Below, piece by piece: positions 26,750-36,030 of a stretch of DNA of 64,000 nucleotides (the first letter of the stretch is position 1; every line of letters starts with the position of its first letter). This stretch comes from Streptomyces parvus (GTDB lineage: Bacteria; Actinomycetota; Actinomycetes; Streptomycetales; Streptomycetaceae), in assembly GCF_032121415.1 (NCBI RefSeq), contig NZ_CP135079.1:5952001-6016000 (forward strand), given 5' to 3'. Made by a program: the position numbers and the translations under genes. The notes under the pieces were generated by a model. That model saw nothing but the letters and a program-made list of their open reading frames with translations. It was not told the DNA's origin and ran no database searches.

Positions 26750-28435
26750 TCAGGTGCCGGAGAGCGGAACGGGCGGTGCGGCCGGCAGGACATGGTCGCC
26801 CGCCTTGTCCGTACTCAGGCACAGCGAACAGACCAGGGCGTCGTGGGCCGGGCAGGCGGCCAGGTCCGGGCGCTCGAAGGTCTGCCGGCAGACGTGGCAG
26901 TCGTACGTGACCGCGCTCGGGTTGCCCTCGGCGTCCAGCAGCGGAACCGGGATGCCGTCGTCGCTCCGGCGCAGGTAGAACCGGCCCCGGGTGGCGACCG
27001 CCATGACCGGCGTGAGGAGAGACGCGATCACCACGGCGGCGACGGGGGAGTAGGGCTGGAGCGTGTCGCCGAAGGCGTGGAAGTACATCGCGATGGACAG
27101 CCCGGAGGCGGCGGTGAACGCGGTCACGCCGACCGGGTTGACCGCGTAGAGCATGCCCCGGCGGAACTCCGGCGCGTGCGGGGAGAGCTTCAGCAGGTAC
27201 TTGTTGACTCCGATGTCGGTGGCGACGGTGACCACCCAGGCGATGGCGCAGTTGGAGTAGAAGCCCAGGATGCTGTTGAGGAAGCTGAACATGTCGGCCT
27301 CCATCAGGATCAGCGCGAAGGCCAGGTTGACCAGGACGAAGATCATGCGGCCGGGGTAGTGCCGGGTGACGCGGGTGAAGGAGTTCGTCCACGCCAGCGA
27401 GCCGGAGTAGGCGTTCGTCACGTTGATCTTGATCTGGCTGATCACGACCAGGACCACGGCCAGCGGCACGACCAGCCAGGACGGCATCATCGCGTCGAAC
27501 GCCCCGCGGAACTGCTGGATCGGCTCGGTCGCCGCGGCCGGGCCCACCTCGGAGAGGATGTGGACGGCGAGGAAGACCCCGATGGCCTGTTTGATCGCCC
27601 CGAGCACCACCCAGCCGGGCCCCGCCATGACCAACGCCGTCCACCAACTGCGCCGGTTCGCCTCGGTCTTCGGCGGCATGAAGCGCAGGTAGTCGATCTG
27701 CTCACCGATCTGTGCGATGAGCGAGAGGCAGACGCCCGCGCCGAGCAGGACGGAGGCCGTGTTGAGGCTGCCCTCGCCGTCGGTGCCCGCGTAGGAGAGG
27801 AAGCTGTCGACCGTGCCGGGGTCGGTGGCGACCAGGTAGACCAGCGGGCCGACCATCAGCAGCAACCAGATCGGGGTGGTCCACACCTGGAGCTTGCTGA
27901 GGGCCTTCATCCCGTAGACGACGAGGGGGATGACCATCAGGGTGGAGACGGCGTAGCCGAGCCACAGCGGCAGCCCGAAGCCGAGCTTGAGGCCCTGGGC
28001 CATGATCGCCCCTTCGAGGGCGAAGAAGATGACGGTGAAGCTGGCGAAGATGACGCCGGTGAGGACCGATCCGTAGTAGCCGAAGCCCGAGCCCCGGGTG
28101 ATCAGGTCCAGGTCGATGTTGTAGCGGGCGGCGTAGTGGGCGAGCGGGAAACCGGTGATGAAGATGAGGGCCGCCGCGACCGTGATCGCGACCAGCGCGT
28201 TGCCGGTGCCGTGGGCCATGGCGATCCCGGCGCCGATGGAGAAGTCGGCCATGTAGGCGATGCCGCCGAGCGCCGTGGTCGCCACGACCATCGGGGTCCA
28301 GCGGCGGTAACTGCGCGGCGCGAAGCGGAGCGTGTAGTCCTCCAGCGTCTCCCGCACCGCCTGGGGCTCGTCAGGGGCGGCGGGCGGTGCGGGGTCCGGT
28401 GGGGACGGGTCGGTGAGCTGAGTGCGGGTATCCAT
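26750..28435 (-). CDS. NCS1-family nucleobase:cation symporter with a cysteine-rich C-terminal tail
   Basis: 561 aa from the ATG at 28435. About residues 30-500 contain twelve hydrophobic helices of a purine-cytosine permease: RSYRRWTPMVVATTALGGIAYMADF at the first helix, RGSGFGYYGS, and INVTNAYSGSLAWTNSF near the ninth. The last about 65 residues are soluble, with a paired CHVC...CPAH...CSLC pattern (six Cys, two His) that could bind zinc. It should import a nucleobase or related ring compound with a cation. The tail is unusual for a plain permease. No catabolic genes are adjacent. Start without ribosome site. Confidence 0.87.
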   Translation of the reverse strand: MDTRTQLTDPSPPDPAPPAAPDEPQAVRETLEDYTLRFAPRSYRRWTPMVVATTALGGIAYMADFSIGAGIAMAHGTGNALVAITVAAALIFITGFPLAHYAARYNIDLDLITRGSGFGYYGSVLTGVIFASFTVIFFALEGAIMAQGLKLGFGLPLWLGYAVSTLMVIPLVVYGMKALSKLQVWTTPIWLLLMVGPLVYLVATDPGTVDSFLSYAGTDGEGSLNTASVLLGAGVCLSLIAQIGEQIDYLRFMPPKTEANRRSWWTALVMAGPGWVVLGAIKQAIGVFLAVHILSEVGPAAATEPIQQFRGAFDAMMPSWLVVPLAVVLVVISQIKINVTNAYSGSLAWTNSFTRVTRHYPGRMIFVLVNLAFALILMEADMFSFLNSILGFYSNCAIAWVVTVATDIGVNKYLLKLSPHAPEFRRGMLYAVNPVGVTAFTAASGLSIAMYFHAFGDTLQPYSPVAAVVIASLLTPVMAVATRGRFYLRRSDDGIPVPLLDAEGNPSAVTYDCHVCRQTFERPDLAACPAHDALVCSLCLSTDKAGDHVLPAAPPVPLSGT

Positions 28436-28443
28436 GGCGGGGG

Positions 28444-28449
28444 ACGCTA
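28444..28449 (-). promoter_or_regulatory. -10 box of a probable leaderless permease promoter
   Basis: On the minus strand TAGCGT lies 8 nt before the ATG at 28435, and no ribosome site is present. Confidence 0.4.
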
Positions 28450-28592
28450 GGCAGTCGCCGTTTCCCGCGCGTACGGCCGCTGTGAAGGCGGCGTTACGGT
28501 ATACCAACGAGGTGCCAGAGGGCGGCGGGCCGCCTCCGGCCCGGGGAGCGCCGTCCCGCCCATGAGCCGGGCAGCGACGTCATGTCCCCGCC

Positions 28593-30068
28593 TCACGGAG
28601 CGATGCCCACCCCGTCGACCCGGCTCCAGGCCCGCTCCTGAGAGGCCGTCATGGCCGGCCAGCCGAGCCCGCCCGGCCGGGGCAGCACCCGGGAGGCGTA
28701 CGGCGAGGGCCGGAACCCCGGATCGTAGAAGCACCCCGTGCCGTGACTCCGGTCGAACGCGGCGCACGAATCGGCCAGCGAACGCACGGTGGGCTTACGG
28801 CCGGTACGGGCCCAACGATCCAGTGCCGCGATGGAGTTGGCGTACTCCGCGCTGCTCAGCCCGCTGTGCTCGCTCTCCCGGGTGAAGGACTGCACGAGCC
28901 GGTCCTCCCGGCCCGCGCCCCGCAACGCGGCCCGGTAGGCGGCCTCGTGCTCCACGAACGCCGTCGGGTCGTCGATCGCGTGCAGGGTCAGGACGGGCAG
29001 GGACACCCGGCCGGTCAGGTCGCTGTCCCACGAGAGGTCCCGGCGCGCTGCCGGATCCGCCGAGAACCGTTCCACGCCCGCGTTCAGCGCCCGGTCGTCG
29101 TGCGAGCCGGTATACCACACCCCCCGGTTGGAGAAGGGGTTACGTCCCCCCAGCCGTGTCGAGACGATGTCGCGGAAGGTGAACGTCGCGAACCGCAGAT
29201 GCGACTCCAGGGACCGCTCCGGAATCGCGGTGACGGCCAGGATGTCGTCCAGATTGCGCTGCTGGAGCGCGGTCCGGGCGGCCGGTTCGGCGTCGAACCC
29301 CGTGCACTCGCGCAGCCGGGCGCCCAGCCCGGCGGACGTCATCGTGGAGTCCGGGCGCAGTCCCTGCCACAGCGGGTACCGCGGCTCGGTGGGGCGCGGG
29401 TGGTTGCCGCAGTAGAACTGGTAGACCACGCGCAGGTCCACCCGGTAGTCGTAGCCGCGCGAACCGCCGCCCAGGACGCCGTTGGTCAGCAGCACACCGT
29501 CGTACGCCCCGGGCTCCGTGCCGTACGTCTCCGCGACCTTGGCGGCGACGTTCCCGCCCCAGGACTGGCCGTGCAGATAGGTCCGCCCCGGCTTCCCGAA
29601 CCGGTCGACGAAGACCCGGCGCACGCTCTCGGTGTCGGCCGCCGCCATCCGCGTCCCGTAGCCGCCGCGCCGGTAGGAGGAGCCCGCCCAGGCGTACCCC
29701 TCCTCGACCATGACGGCCCAGCGCTCCAGGTCCTCGGCCGAGCGGGCCGGGTCCGATGCCTCGCCCAGGTCGGGCCCGCCGTGCGCGTGCACCACCAGGG
29801 AGCCGTTCCAGCGGACGGGAACGGCGAGCGCGTAGTGCGCCCCGTTCCCGTCCTGGCCCGTGTAACACCGCGCCTTTCCGGCCAGCGCCTCCGGGCAGGC
29901 GGCGGCGACCGGGGCCCCGGCAGGGCTTCCGGCCGGGGCGGGCGCCGCCGGAGCCCGGCCCGCCGACCCGAGGAGCAGGGCCGCGACGGCGGCGGCCAGC
30001 GCGGCGGAGCGCCACCGGTGGCGGCGGTACAGCGGCAGGGCGCGGACGGGCATGTCGGGGGAGTTCAC
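28593..30068 (-). CDS. Secreted alpha/beta hydrolase of unknown substrate
   Basis: 491 aa from GTG at 30068 (GGAG 9 nt upstream); ATG at 30053 is the alternative. A signal peptide (about 20-45) leads to a hydrolase domain. Visible are VVHAHGGPD near the oxyanion hole, the nucleophile elbow GQSWGGN, an acid in LHAIDDPTAF and a His in ESEHSGLSS. Several Cys residues (ACPE, ARCYTG, CGNH, ECTG, SCAAF, GCFY) may form disulfides, fitting an extracellular enzyme. No closer family can be named; the layout is shared with streptomycete secreted peptidase or esterase-like hydrolases. Confidence 0.78.
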   Translation of the reverse strand: MNSPDMPVRALPLYRRHRWRSAALAAAVAALLLGSAGRAPAAPAPAGSPAGAPVAAACPEALAGKARCYTGQDGNGAHYALAVPVRWNGSLVVHAHGGPDLGEASDPARSAEDLERWAVMVEEGYAWAGSSYRRGGYGTRMAAADTESVRRVFVDRFGKPGRTYLHGQSWGGNVAAKVAETYGTEPGAYDGVLLTNGVLGGGSRGYDYRVDLRVVYQFYCGNHPRPTEPRYPLWQGLRPDSTMTSAGLGARLRECTGFDAEPAARTALQQRNLDDILAVTAIPERSLESHLRFATFTFRDIVSTRLGGRNPFSNRGVWYTGSHDDRALNAGVERFSADPAARRDLSWDSDLTGRVSLPVLTLHAIDDPTAFVEHEAAYRAALRGAGREDRLVQSFTRESEHSGLSSAEYANSIAALDRWARTGRKPTVRSLADSCAAFDRSHGTGCFYDPGFRPSPYASRVLPRPGGLGWPAMTASQERAWSRVDGVGIAP

Positions 30069-30273
30069 GGGGGCGGCTCCTGGCGTTCTGCGCCGGCGGC
30101 GGCGCCCGCGGGCGCCGCCGCCGGAACGGTCTGTGCGGCTGCCCCGGCACGGGGTGCGCCGGGATGCCGGGATGCTAGGAAGCGCCGCGCCCGGGGGAGA
30201 AGCCCCGCGCGCATTGCGTTCATAGTGTTCGCCCCGGCGGGCCGTCCCACCCGCCCGCGAGCTGCCGCGCCGC

Positions 30274-31539
30274 TCAGCCGGTGGCGGTCACCGCCGTCCT
30301 CACCAGCTCCCTCACCTGGCCCACGATGTCGGCGCGGTTGCGCTCGAAGTCCGGGTCGGTGACCGTGCCCGCCGGATTCGAGTTCTCCGCGCCGAACTGG
30401 AGGACCGGGGTGTGCAGATGGCCGCCCGGCAGGTCCGGCAGGCGGAGCCGGTCGCGCAGCAGGGTGACCCGGTAGGCGATCTCGTTGGAGAGGTAGTCGC
30501 CACCGCCCCCGGCCCGCGCCGCCGAGCCCGGGGTGGGACCGTCGGGCCTGGTCACGGGCTGGGTGCCGCCCGCCGGGATCTCGGTGACCCCGGTGTTGTC
30601 GTACACCGGGAAGCGGCCCGTGTCCGCCTCGGTGAGCTGCCGGTACGGGAGGGTCGTGGACGTCCACTGCGGCTGCGTGGCCGGGTCGGCGACGGGGACG
30701 AGCCCGGTGCTCGAGGCGTTCTCGTTGTCGGCGAAGCCACCGCGCCAGGCCCCGTTCGTGCGCTCCACGTCGAAGCGGCCCTGGCGGCCCTGGCTGACCG
30801 TGGTGAACAGGTCCAGGTGCGGCAGATGCCGGGCGAGGGCCCGCTCGACGACGCCCTCCGCGAAGTCCGCCCAGCGCACCGGGAAGACGACCGTCTCGAT
30901 CCGGGCCGGCCCGTCGGGCGTCTGCACCAGGGTGCCGTCGAGCGCGAGCGCGCTCGCGCCCGACGGGTTGCCGATCCGGACGTCGCGGTCCAGCGTGAAC
31001 GGGTCGAATCCGGTGACCAGGACCCGCTTCGTCCGGTGGCCCCGGTAGTGGATGTCGCTCTGGCCGCGCGACGCGGTCTCCAGAGCGGAGTGCAGGGCTT
31101 CGCGCCGCTGGTCGTCGAGGCCGAACCGGGGCGTCCAGGCGCGCAGTTCGCGGCTGAGCGCGAGCCGGGCCCAGTACAGCGGGCGGTCGTCGCCCCGGCT
31201 CAGGTCGCCTGTGGCGGGCCCTCGCCCCTGGGCCCGGTCCACAGCGCGTTGCCACAGCGCCGAGGCGTGGCGGGTCACGGTGTGCTGGGCCTGCGCATAG
31301 CTCTTCGAGCGCGCCAGGGCTCGCTCGAAGCGTGGAGCGAAGGCGTCGAAGCCGCTGCGCCGCAGGATCTCCCGCGGGGCGTCCCGGTCGAGGCGCTGCT
31401 CCTCGACGGTCGCCTCCGCCAGGGTGCGGGAGGTGTCCGCGGGGGAGGCGGCGGCGGGCAGGGCGGAGCCCGCCAGGACGAGCAGGAGCGCCGTACCGCC
31501 GAGACCGATCCGGGCCGTTGCGGGGAGTTGGTGGGTCAC
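30274..31539 (-). CDS. Secreted pyroglutamyl-peptidase-I-like protein with Cys-to-Ser change
   Basis: 421 aa from GTG at 31539 (AAAGGGA upstream). A signal peptide (about 1-32) and a helical region (about 40-165) precede a peptidase C15-like domain. VLVTGFDPF matches the family N-terminal signature. GRFDVERTN matches the catalytic Glu region. GGDYLSNEIAYR aligns with the catalytic Cys segment (FVCNHLFYG in known enzymes), with Ser in place of Cys. GGHLHTPVLQ matches the catalytic His. An insertion of about 35 residues precedes the Ser. Ordinary enzymes are about 215 aa, cytosolic and cysteine-dependent. The protein may be inactive, serine-based or a binding protein. Confidence 0.75.
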   Translation of the reverse strand: MTHQLPATARIGLGGTALLLVLAGSALPAAASPADTSRTLAEATVEEQRLDRDAPREILRRSGFDAFAPRFERALARSKSYAQAQHTVTRHASALWQRAVDRAQGRGPATGDLSRGDDRPLYWARLALSRELRAWTPRFGLDDQRREALHSALETASRGQSDIHYRGHRTKRVLVTGFDPFTLDRDVRIGNPSGASALALDGTLVQTPDGPARIETVVFPVRWADFAEGVVERALARHLPHLDLFTTVSQGRQGRFDVERTNGAWRGGFADNENASSTGLVPVADPATQPQWTSTTLPYRQLTEADTGRFPVYDNTGVTEIPAGGTQPVTRPDGPTPGSAARAGGGGDYLSNEIAYRVTLLRDRLRLPDLPGGHLHTPVLQFGAENSNPAGTVTDPDFERNRADIVGQVRELVRTAVTATG

Positions 31540-31651
31540 ACGGGTCCCTTTCGTTTCACCGGGTGGGGCCCGCAGTATCGCGGCACGGCCCGAGGTGATG
31601 CCATAGGGGGTGCGGTGCGGGGCCCGTCCACTTCACCGGACCGGACCACCG

Positions 31652-31728
31652 GGCCTGTCGTCAAACTGCCCTCTGCCAGGCCCCGCCCGGCTGCCCTTCG
31701 GGCGACGACGGCAGTTTGACCACAAGCC
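31652..31728. promoter_or_regulatory. Long inverted repeat in the divergent promoter region
   Basis: GGCCTGTCGTCAAACTGCC (31652-31670) and GGCAGTTTGACCACAAGCC (31710-31728) are inverted copies matching at 17 of 19 positions, with 11 central bases perfect. The 39-bp spacer includes a small stem GCCC/GGGC. The site lies between two divergent peptidase-type genes, about 115 bp from one start and 58 bp from the other. Confidence 0.5.
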
Positions 31729-31771
31729 CCTGGCACGCCGCCCCTCCCTGGCCCGCGCCGCTCACGGGGCG

Positions 31772-31777
31772 TACGGT
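31772..31777 (+). promoter_or_regulatory. -10 box of a probable leaderless dppA promoter
   Basis: TACGGT lies 8 nt before the ATG at 31786. No Shine-Dalgarno sequence is present. Confidence 0.45.
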
Positions 31778-31785
31778 GTGACGGC

Positions 31786-32619
31786 ATGAAGATCCTCATC
31801 AGCGCCGACATGGAAGGCGCCACCGGAGTCACCTGGCCGGCCGACGTGCTGCCGGGGACCCCGCAGTGGGAGCGCTGCCGGTCGATGTTCACCTCGGACG
31901 TGAACGCGGCCGCGCTCGGCTTCTACGACGGCGGCGCCGACGAGGTCCTGGTGAACGAGGCCCACTGGTCGATGCGGAACCTGCTGCTGGAGCACATGGA
32001 CGAACGCGTTCAGATGCTGACCGGCAAGCACAAGTCGCTGTCCATGGTGGAGGGCATCCAGCACGGCGACGTGGACGCGGTGGCCTTCGTCGGCTACCAC
32101 ACGGGGGCCGGTACGGAGGGCGTCCTCGCCCACACCTACCTCGCCAACTCCATCACCGGCGTCTGGCTCAACGGTGTCCGTGCCAGTGAGGGTCTGCTCA
32201 ACGCGCACGTCGCCGCCGAGTACGGGGTGCCCGTCGTCCTCGTCACCGGCGACGACCTGACCTGCGTGGATGCCGAGGGGTACGCCCCCGACGCCCGGAA
32301 GGTAGCCGTGAAGGACTACGTGTCCCGGTACGCGGCGGTCTGCCGCACCCCGGCCCGTACCGCCTCCGACATCCGGGCGGCGGCGAAGGCGGCCACCGCG
32401 CTCGCGGGCCGCCGGGACCCCGTCACCGGCTGCGCGTTCACCGTGGAGCTGGAGTTCGACGCCGAGCACCTGGCGGCGGCGGCCACCGTCGTCCCCGGCG
32501 TGGCGCCGAGCGGCGAGAGGCGCGTCGAGTACACCAGCGCGACGATGTACGAAGGAATTCGCACGTTCAAGGCGGTGACGACGATCGTGTCGGCCGCCGT
32601 GGAGGAACAATATGGCTGA
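31786..32619 (+). CDS. D-aminopeptidase, M55 family (DppA-like)
   Basis: 277 aa zinc peptidase. The N-terminal SADMEGATG carries the metal-binding Asp and Glu. VNEAHWSMRNLL and FVGYHTGAG supply His ligands, and HTYLANSITGVWLNG matches the family core. DppA enzymes cleave D-Ala-D-Ala and related D-amino dipeptides, with a decameric ring in Bacillus. It is the first gene of a four-gene peptidase operon, overlapping the next gene by 8 bp. A role in salvage of peptidoglycan peptides is inferred from the operon. The mRNA is probably leaderless. Confidence 0.9.
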   Translation: MKILISADMEGATGVTWPADVLPGTPQWERCRSMFTSDVNAAALGFYDGGADEVLVNEAHWSMRNLLLEHMDERVQMLTGKHKSLSMVEGIQHGDVDAVAFVGYHTGAGTEGVLAHTYLANSITGVWLNGVRASEGLLNAHVAAEYGVPVVLVTGDDLTCVDAEGYAPDARKVAVKDYVSRYAAVCRTPARTASDIRAAAKAATALAGRRDPVTGCAFTVELEFDAEHLAAAATVVPGVAPSGERRVEYTSATMYEGIRTFKAVTTIVSAAVEEQYG

Positions 32620-33955
32620 GGCCCCCGACCTGCTCGGGCCCGTGGACCGGCAGGCTCTCGACGAAGTGGTGGCGTTCACCTCCGGGCTGATCCGCATCGA
32701 CACCACCAACCGGGGCGGCGGCGACTGCCGGGAGCGCCCGGCCGCCGAGTACGTCGCCGAGCGCCTCGCGGACGCCGGAATCGAGCCGACGCTGCTGGAG
32801 CGCACCCCCGGTCGGACCAACGTGGTCGCCCGGATCCCGGGCACCGACCCCTGCGCCGACGCGCTCCTCGTCCACGGCCACCTCGACGTGGTGCCCGCCG
32901 AACCCGCCGACTGGACCGTGCACCCCTTCTCCGGCGAGGTGCGCGACGGCGTCGTCTGGGGGAGGGGCGCCGTCGACATGAAGAACATGGACGCGATGGT
33001 CCTCTCCGTCGTACGGGGCTGGGCCCGCGAGGGCTTCCGCCCGGCGCGCGACATCGTCATCGCCTACACCGCCGACGAGGAGGACAGCGCCGCCGACGGC
33101 TCCGGCTTCCTCGCCGAGCAGCACGCCGACCTGTTCGAGGGCTGTACGGAGGGGATCAGCGAGTCCGGGGCCTTCACCTTCCACGCGGGCGACGGCCTCG
33201 CGCTGTACCCGATCGCGGCGGGCGAGCGCGGCACCGGCTGGCTGAAGCTGACCGCCGGGGGCCGGGCCGGGCACGGCTCCAAGGTCAACCGGGAGAACGC
33301 GGTGAGCGCGCTGGCCGCCGCCGTCGCCCGGATCGGCGAGCACGAGTGGCCCATCCGCCTCACCCCGACCGTCCGGGCCGCGATCACCGAGATCGCTGCG
33401 CTGCACGGCATCACCGCCGACCTCGACGACCCCGGCTTCGACGTCGCCCAGCTCCTCGGCAAGCTCGGCCCGGCCGCCTCCCTCGTCGAGAACACCATCC
33501 GCAACAGCAGCAATCCGACGATGCTGGACGCCGGGTACAAGGTCAACGTCATCCCCGGCCACGCCACCGCGTACGTCGACGGACGCATGGTCCCCGGCGG
33601 CGACGAGGAGTTCCACGCCACCCTGGACCGGCTCACCGGGCCGCTCGTCGACTGGGAGTTCTACCACCGCGAGACGGCCCTGACGGCCCCGGTCGACTCC
33701 CCGACGTACGCCAAGCTGCGCGCCGCCGTCGAGCGGTTCGACCCGGACGCGCACACCGTCCCGTACTGCATGTCGGGCGGCACCGACGCCAAGCAGTTCT
33801 CCCGGCTCGGCATCACCGGCTACGGCTTCACCCCGCTGAAGCTGCCCGTCGGCTTCGACTACCAGCGGCTCTTCCACGGCGTCGACGAGCGTGTCCCCGT
33901 CGACGCCCTCCACTTCGGCGTCCGCGTCCTCGACCACTACCTGCGCACCGCCTGA
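32612..33955 (+). CDS. M20-family metallopeptidase
   Basis: 447 aa. Two-metal active site as in the M20 carboxypeptidase/deacylase family: HGHLDVVP (His ligand and Asp), WGRGAVDMKNMD (bridging Asp) and the ADEED pair with the general-base Glu. The dimerisation domain begins near WLKLTAGGRAGHGSK, and the last His is in LFHGVDERVP. The substrate is probably a dipeptide or acylated amino acid. GGAGGAAC precedes the ATG, which sits within the end of dppA. A 41-bp gap follows before the S9 peptidase. Dipeptidase, carboxypeptidase and acylase roles cannot be told apart from sequence. Confidence 0.9.
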   Translation: MAEAPDLLGPVDRQALDEVVAFTSGLIRIDTTNRGGGDCRERPAAEYVAERLADAGIEPTLLERTPGRTNVVARIPGTDPCADALLVHGHLDVVPAEPADWTVHPFSGEVRDGVVWGRGAVDMKNMDAMVLSVVRGWAREGFRPARDIVIAYTADEEDSAADGSGFLAEQHADLFEGCTEGISESGAFTFHAGDGLALYPIAAGERGTGWLKLTAGGRAGHGSKVNRENAVSALAAAVARIGEHEWPIRLTPTVRAAITEIAALHGITADLDDPGFDVAQLLGKLGPAASLVENTIRNSSNPTMLDAGYKVNVIPGHATAYVDGRMVPGGDEEFHATLDRLTGPLVDWEFYHRETALTAPVDSPTYAKLRAAVERFDPDAHTVPYCMSGGTDAKQFSRLGITGYGFTPLKLPVGFDYQRLFHGVDERVPVDALHFGVRVLDHYLRTA

Positions 33956-33996
33956 CCGCCTGCCGACCGAACCGCGCCCCGGGGGGACCGTCCTAC

Positions 33997-36030
33997 GTGA
34001 ATCCGTCCTACGTGAACACCGTGCAGACGGCAGCGCCGTACGGCACCTGGCCGTCGCCGATCGACGCGGCCCTCGCCGCCTCGCACGACGGCCGGCCCGA
34101 CCACCTCGGCACCGTCGGGGACGAGGTCTGGTGGACCGAGCCGCGCCCCGCCGAGGGCGGGCGGCGCGCGCTGATCCGCCGTCGCGCGGACGGCACCACC
34201 GCACCCGCGCTGCCCGCCCCCTGGAACGCCCGCAGCCGGGTGGTCGAGTACGGCGGACAGCCCTGGGCCGGCACCGTGCGCGCGGACGGCGAACTCCTCG
34301 TGGTGTTCGTCCACTTCACCGACCAGCGGCTGTACGCCTTCGCCCCCGACGGGCCGGACGGGCCCTGGCCGCTCACCCCTCTCTCCGGGGTCGGCGGCGG
34401 GCTGCGCTGGGTGGACCCGCAGGTGCGCCTTGAGCAGGGGGCGGCGGGCGAGGTCTGGTGCGTCCTGGAGGAGTTCACCGGACCCGCCCCCACCGACGTA
34501 CGACGGGTCGTCGCCGCCGTACCGCTGGACGGCTCGGCGGCCGCCGACCGGACGGCGATCCGTGAACTCTCCGACGACCGGCACCGGTTCGTCACCGGCC
34601 CCAAGGTCTCCCCCGACGGGCGACGGGCGGCCTGGATCGCCTGGGACCACCCGGCGATGCCCTGGGACGGCACGGTGGTCATGCTGGCCGACATCACCGA
34701 CGCGGGCGCGTTCACCGGGGTCCGGCCGCTCGTCGGGGACGTCCACGAATCGGTCTGCCAGGTGGAGTGGGACCGTGACGGCAGCCTCCTGTTCGTCTCC
34801 GACCTCTCCGGCTGGTGGGAGCTCCAGCGCATCCGCCCCGACGCCGTCGCGGGCGGAGTGGTCCCCAGCAGCCGCCTGCTGCCGCCCCGGGGCGAGGAGT
34901 TCGGCGGACCGCTCTGGAAGATCGGGCTGCGCTGGTTCCACCCGCTCGACAACGGGCTGATCGCCGTCCTGCACGGCAAGGGCGACCACCGCCTCGGCAT
35001 CCTCGACCCGGAGGCCGGCGAACTCGCCGACGCCCCGGGCCCCTGGACCGCCTGGTCCGACACGCTCGCCGTGCACGGCAGCCGGGTCGTCGGTGTCGCG
35101 GCGAGCCCCCGCAGCGCCCCCGAGGTCGTCGAGCTGGACACCGCGACCGGACGCACCCGCGTCATCGGCGCTCCCCACCGGGACGCCGTCGACCCCGCGT
35201 ACTACCCGGCCTCCGAGCAGCGGACCTTCACCGGCCCCGACGGCCGGGAGATCCACGCCCACATCCACCCGCCGCACCACCCCCGGCACACCGGCCCCGA
35301 GGGCGAGAAGACCCCGTACGTCGTCTGGGCGCACGGCGGCCCCACCGGCCACTCCCCGCTCGTCCTCGACCTGGAGATCGCCTACTTCACCTCGCGCGGC
35401 ATCGGCGTGGCCGAGGTGAACTACGGCGGCTCCACCGGCTACGGACGCGCCTACCGCGAACGGCTGCGCGGCGCATGGGGCCTGGTCGACGTGGCGGACT
35501 GCGCTGCCGTCGCCTCGGCCCTGGTCGAGGAGGGCGCTGCCGACCCGGACCGGCTCGCGATCCGGGGCGGCAGCGCGGGCGGCTGGACCACCGCCGCATC
35601 GCTGACCAGCACCGACCTCTACGCCTGCGGGACGATCCTCTACCCGATCCTGGACCTCGAAGGGTGGGCCACCGACGAGACCCACGACTTTGAATCGCGG
35701 TACCTGGAGTCCCTCGTCGGCCCGTTCGCCGAGGTGCCCGAGCGCTACCGGGAACGCTCCCCGATGAACCGCACCGACCGGCTGAACACCCCGTTCCTGC
35801 TGCTCCAGGGCCTGGACGACGTGATCTGCCCGCCCGCCCAGAGCGAGCGGTTCCTCGACGCCGTGGCCGGCCGGGGCATCGCCCACGCCTATATCGCCTT
35901 CGCGGGGGAGAGCCACGGATTCCGGCGCGCGGAGACCCTGGTCCGTGCCTTGGAGGCCGAACTCTCCCTCTACGCCCAGACATTCGGCATCGAGCGGTCC
36001 GACGTACCGCCTCTGGAGCTGACCACGTGA
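33997..36030 (+). CDS. S9-family prolyl-oligopeptidase-type serine peptidase
   Basis: 677 aa from GTG at 33997 (GGGGGG about 10 nt upstream); GTG at 34012 or 34021 is possible. The N-terminal about 370 residues form a beta-propeller with repeated blades (VSPDGRRAAWIAWD, VEWDRDGSLLFVSDLSG). The catalytic alpha/beta-hydrolase domain follows: VVWAHGGPTGH, the nucleophile RGGSAGGWT, Asp in QGLDDVICPPAQ and His in GESHGFRR. The propeller restricts access to short peptides. It lies in the middle of the peptidase operon and its stop overlaps the S66 start (GTGA). Confidence 0.9.
   Translation: MNPSYVNTVQTAAPYGTWPSPIDAALAASHDGRPDHLGTVGDEVWWTEPRPAEGGRRALIRRRADGTTAPALPAPWNARSRVVEYGGQPWAGTVRADGELLVVFVHFTDQRLYAFAPDGPDGPWPLTPLSGVGGGLRWVDPQVRLEQGAAGEVWCVLEEFTGPAPTDVRRVVAAVPLDGSAAADRTAIRELSDDRHRFVTGPKVSPDGRRAAWIAWDHPAMPWDGTVVMLADITDAGAFTGVRPLVGDVHESVCQVEWDRDGSLLFVSDLSGWWELQRIRPDAVAGGVVPSSRLLPPRGEEFGGPLWKIGLRWFHPLDNGLIAVLHGKGDHRLGILDPEAGELADAPGPWTAWSDTLAVHGSRVVGVAASPRSAPEVVELDTATGRTRVIGAPHRDAVDPAYYPASEQRTFTGPDGREIHAHIHPPHHPRHTGPEGEKTPYVVWAHGGPTGHSPLVLDLEIAYFTSRGIGVAEVNYGGSTGYGRAYRERLRGAWGLVDVADCAAVASALVEEGAADPDRLAIRGGSAGGWTTAASLTSTDLYACGTILYPILDLEGWATDETHDFESRYLESLVGPFAEVPERYRERSPMNRTDRLNTPFLLLQGLDDVICPPAQSERFLDAVAGRGIAHAYIAFAGESHGFRRAETLVRALEAELSLYAQTFGIERSDVPPLELTT

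Noticed and set aside
33346..33996. In-frame extension of the S9 peptidase back into the M20 gene
   Set aside because: The extension is a frame-shifted reading of the M20 coding sequence; GTG at 33997 has a ribosome site and gives the usual family length.
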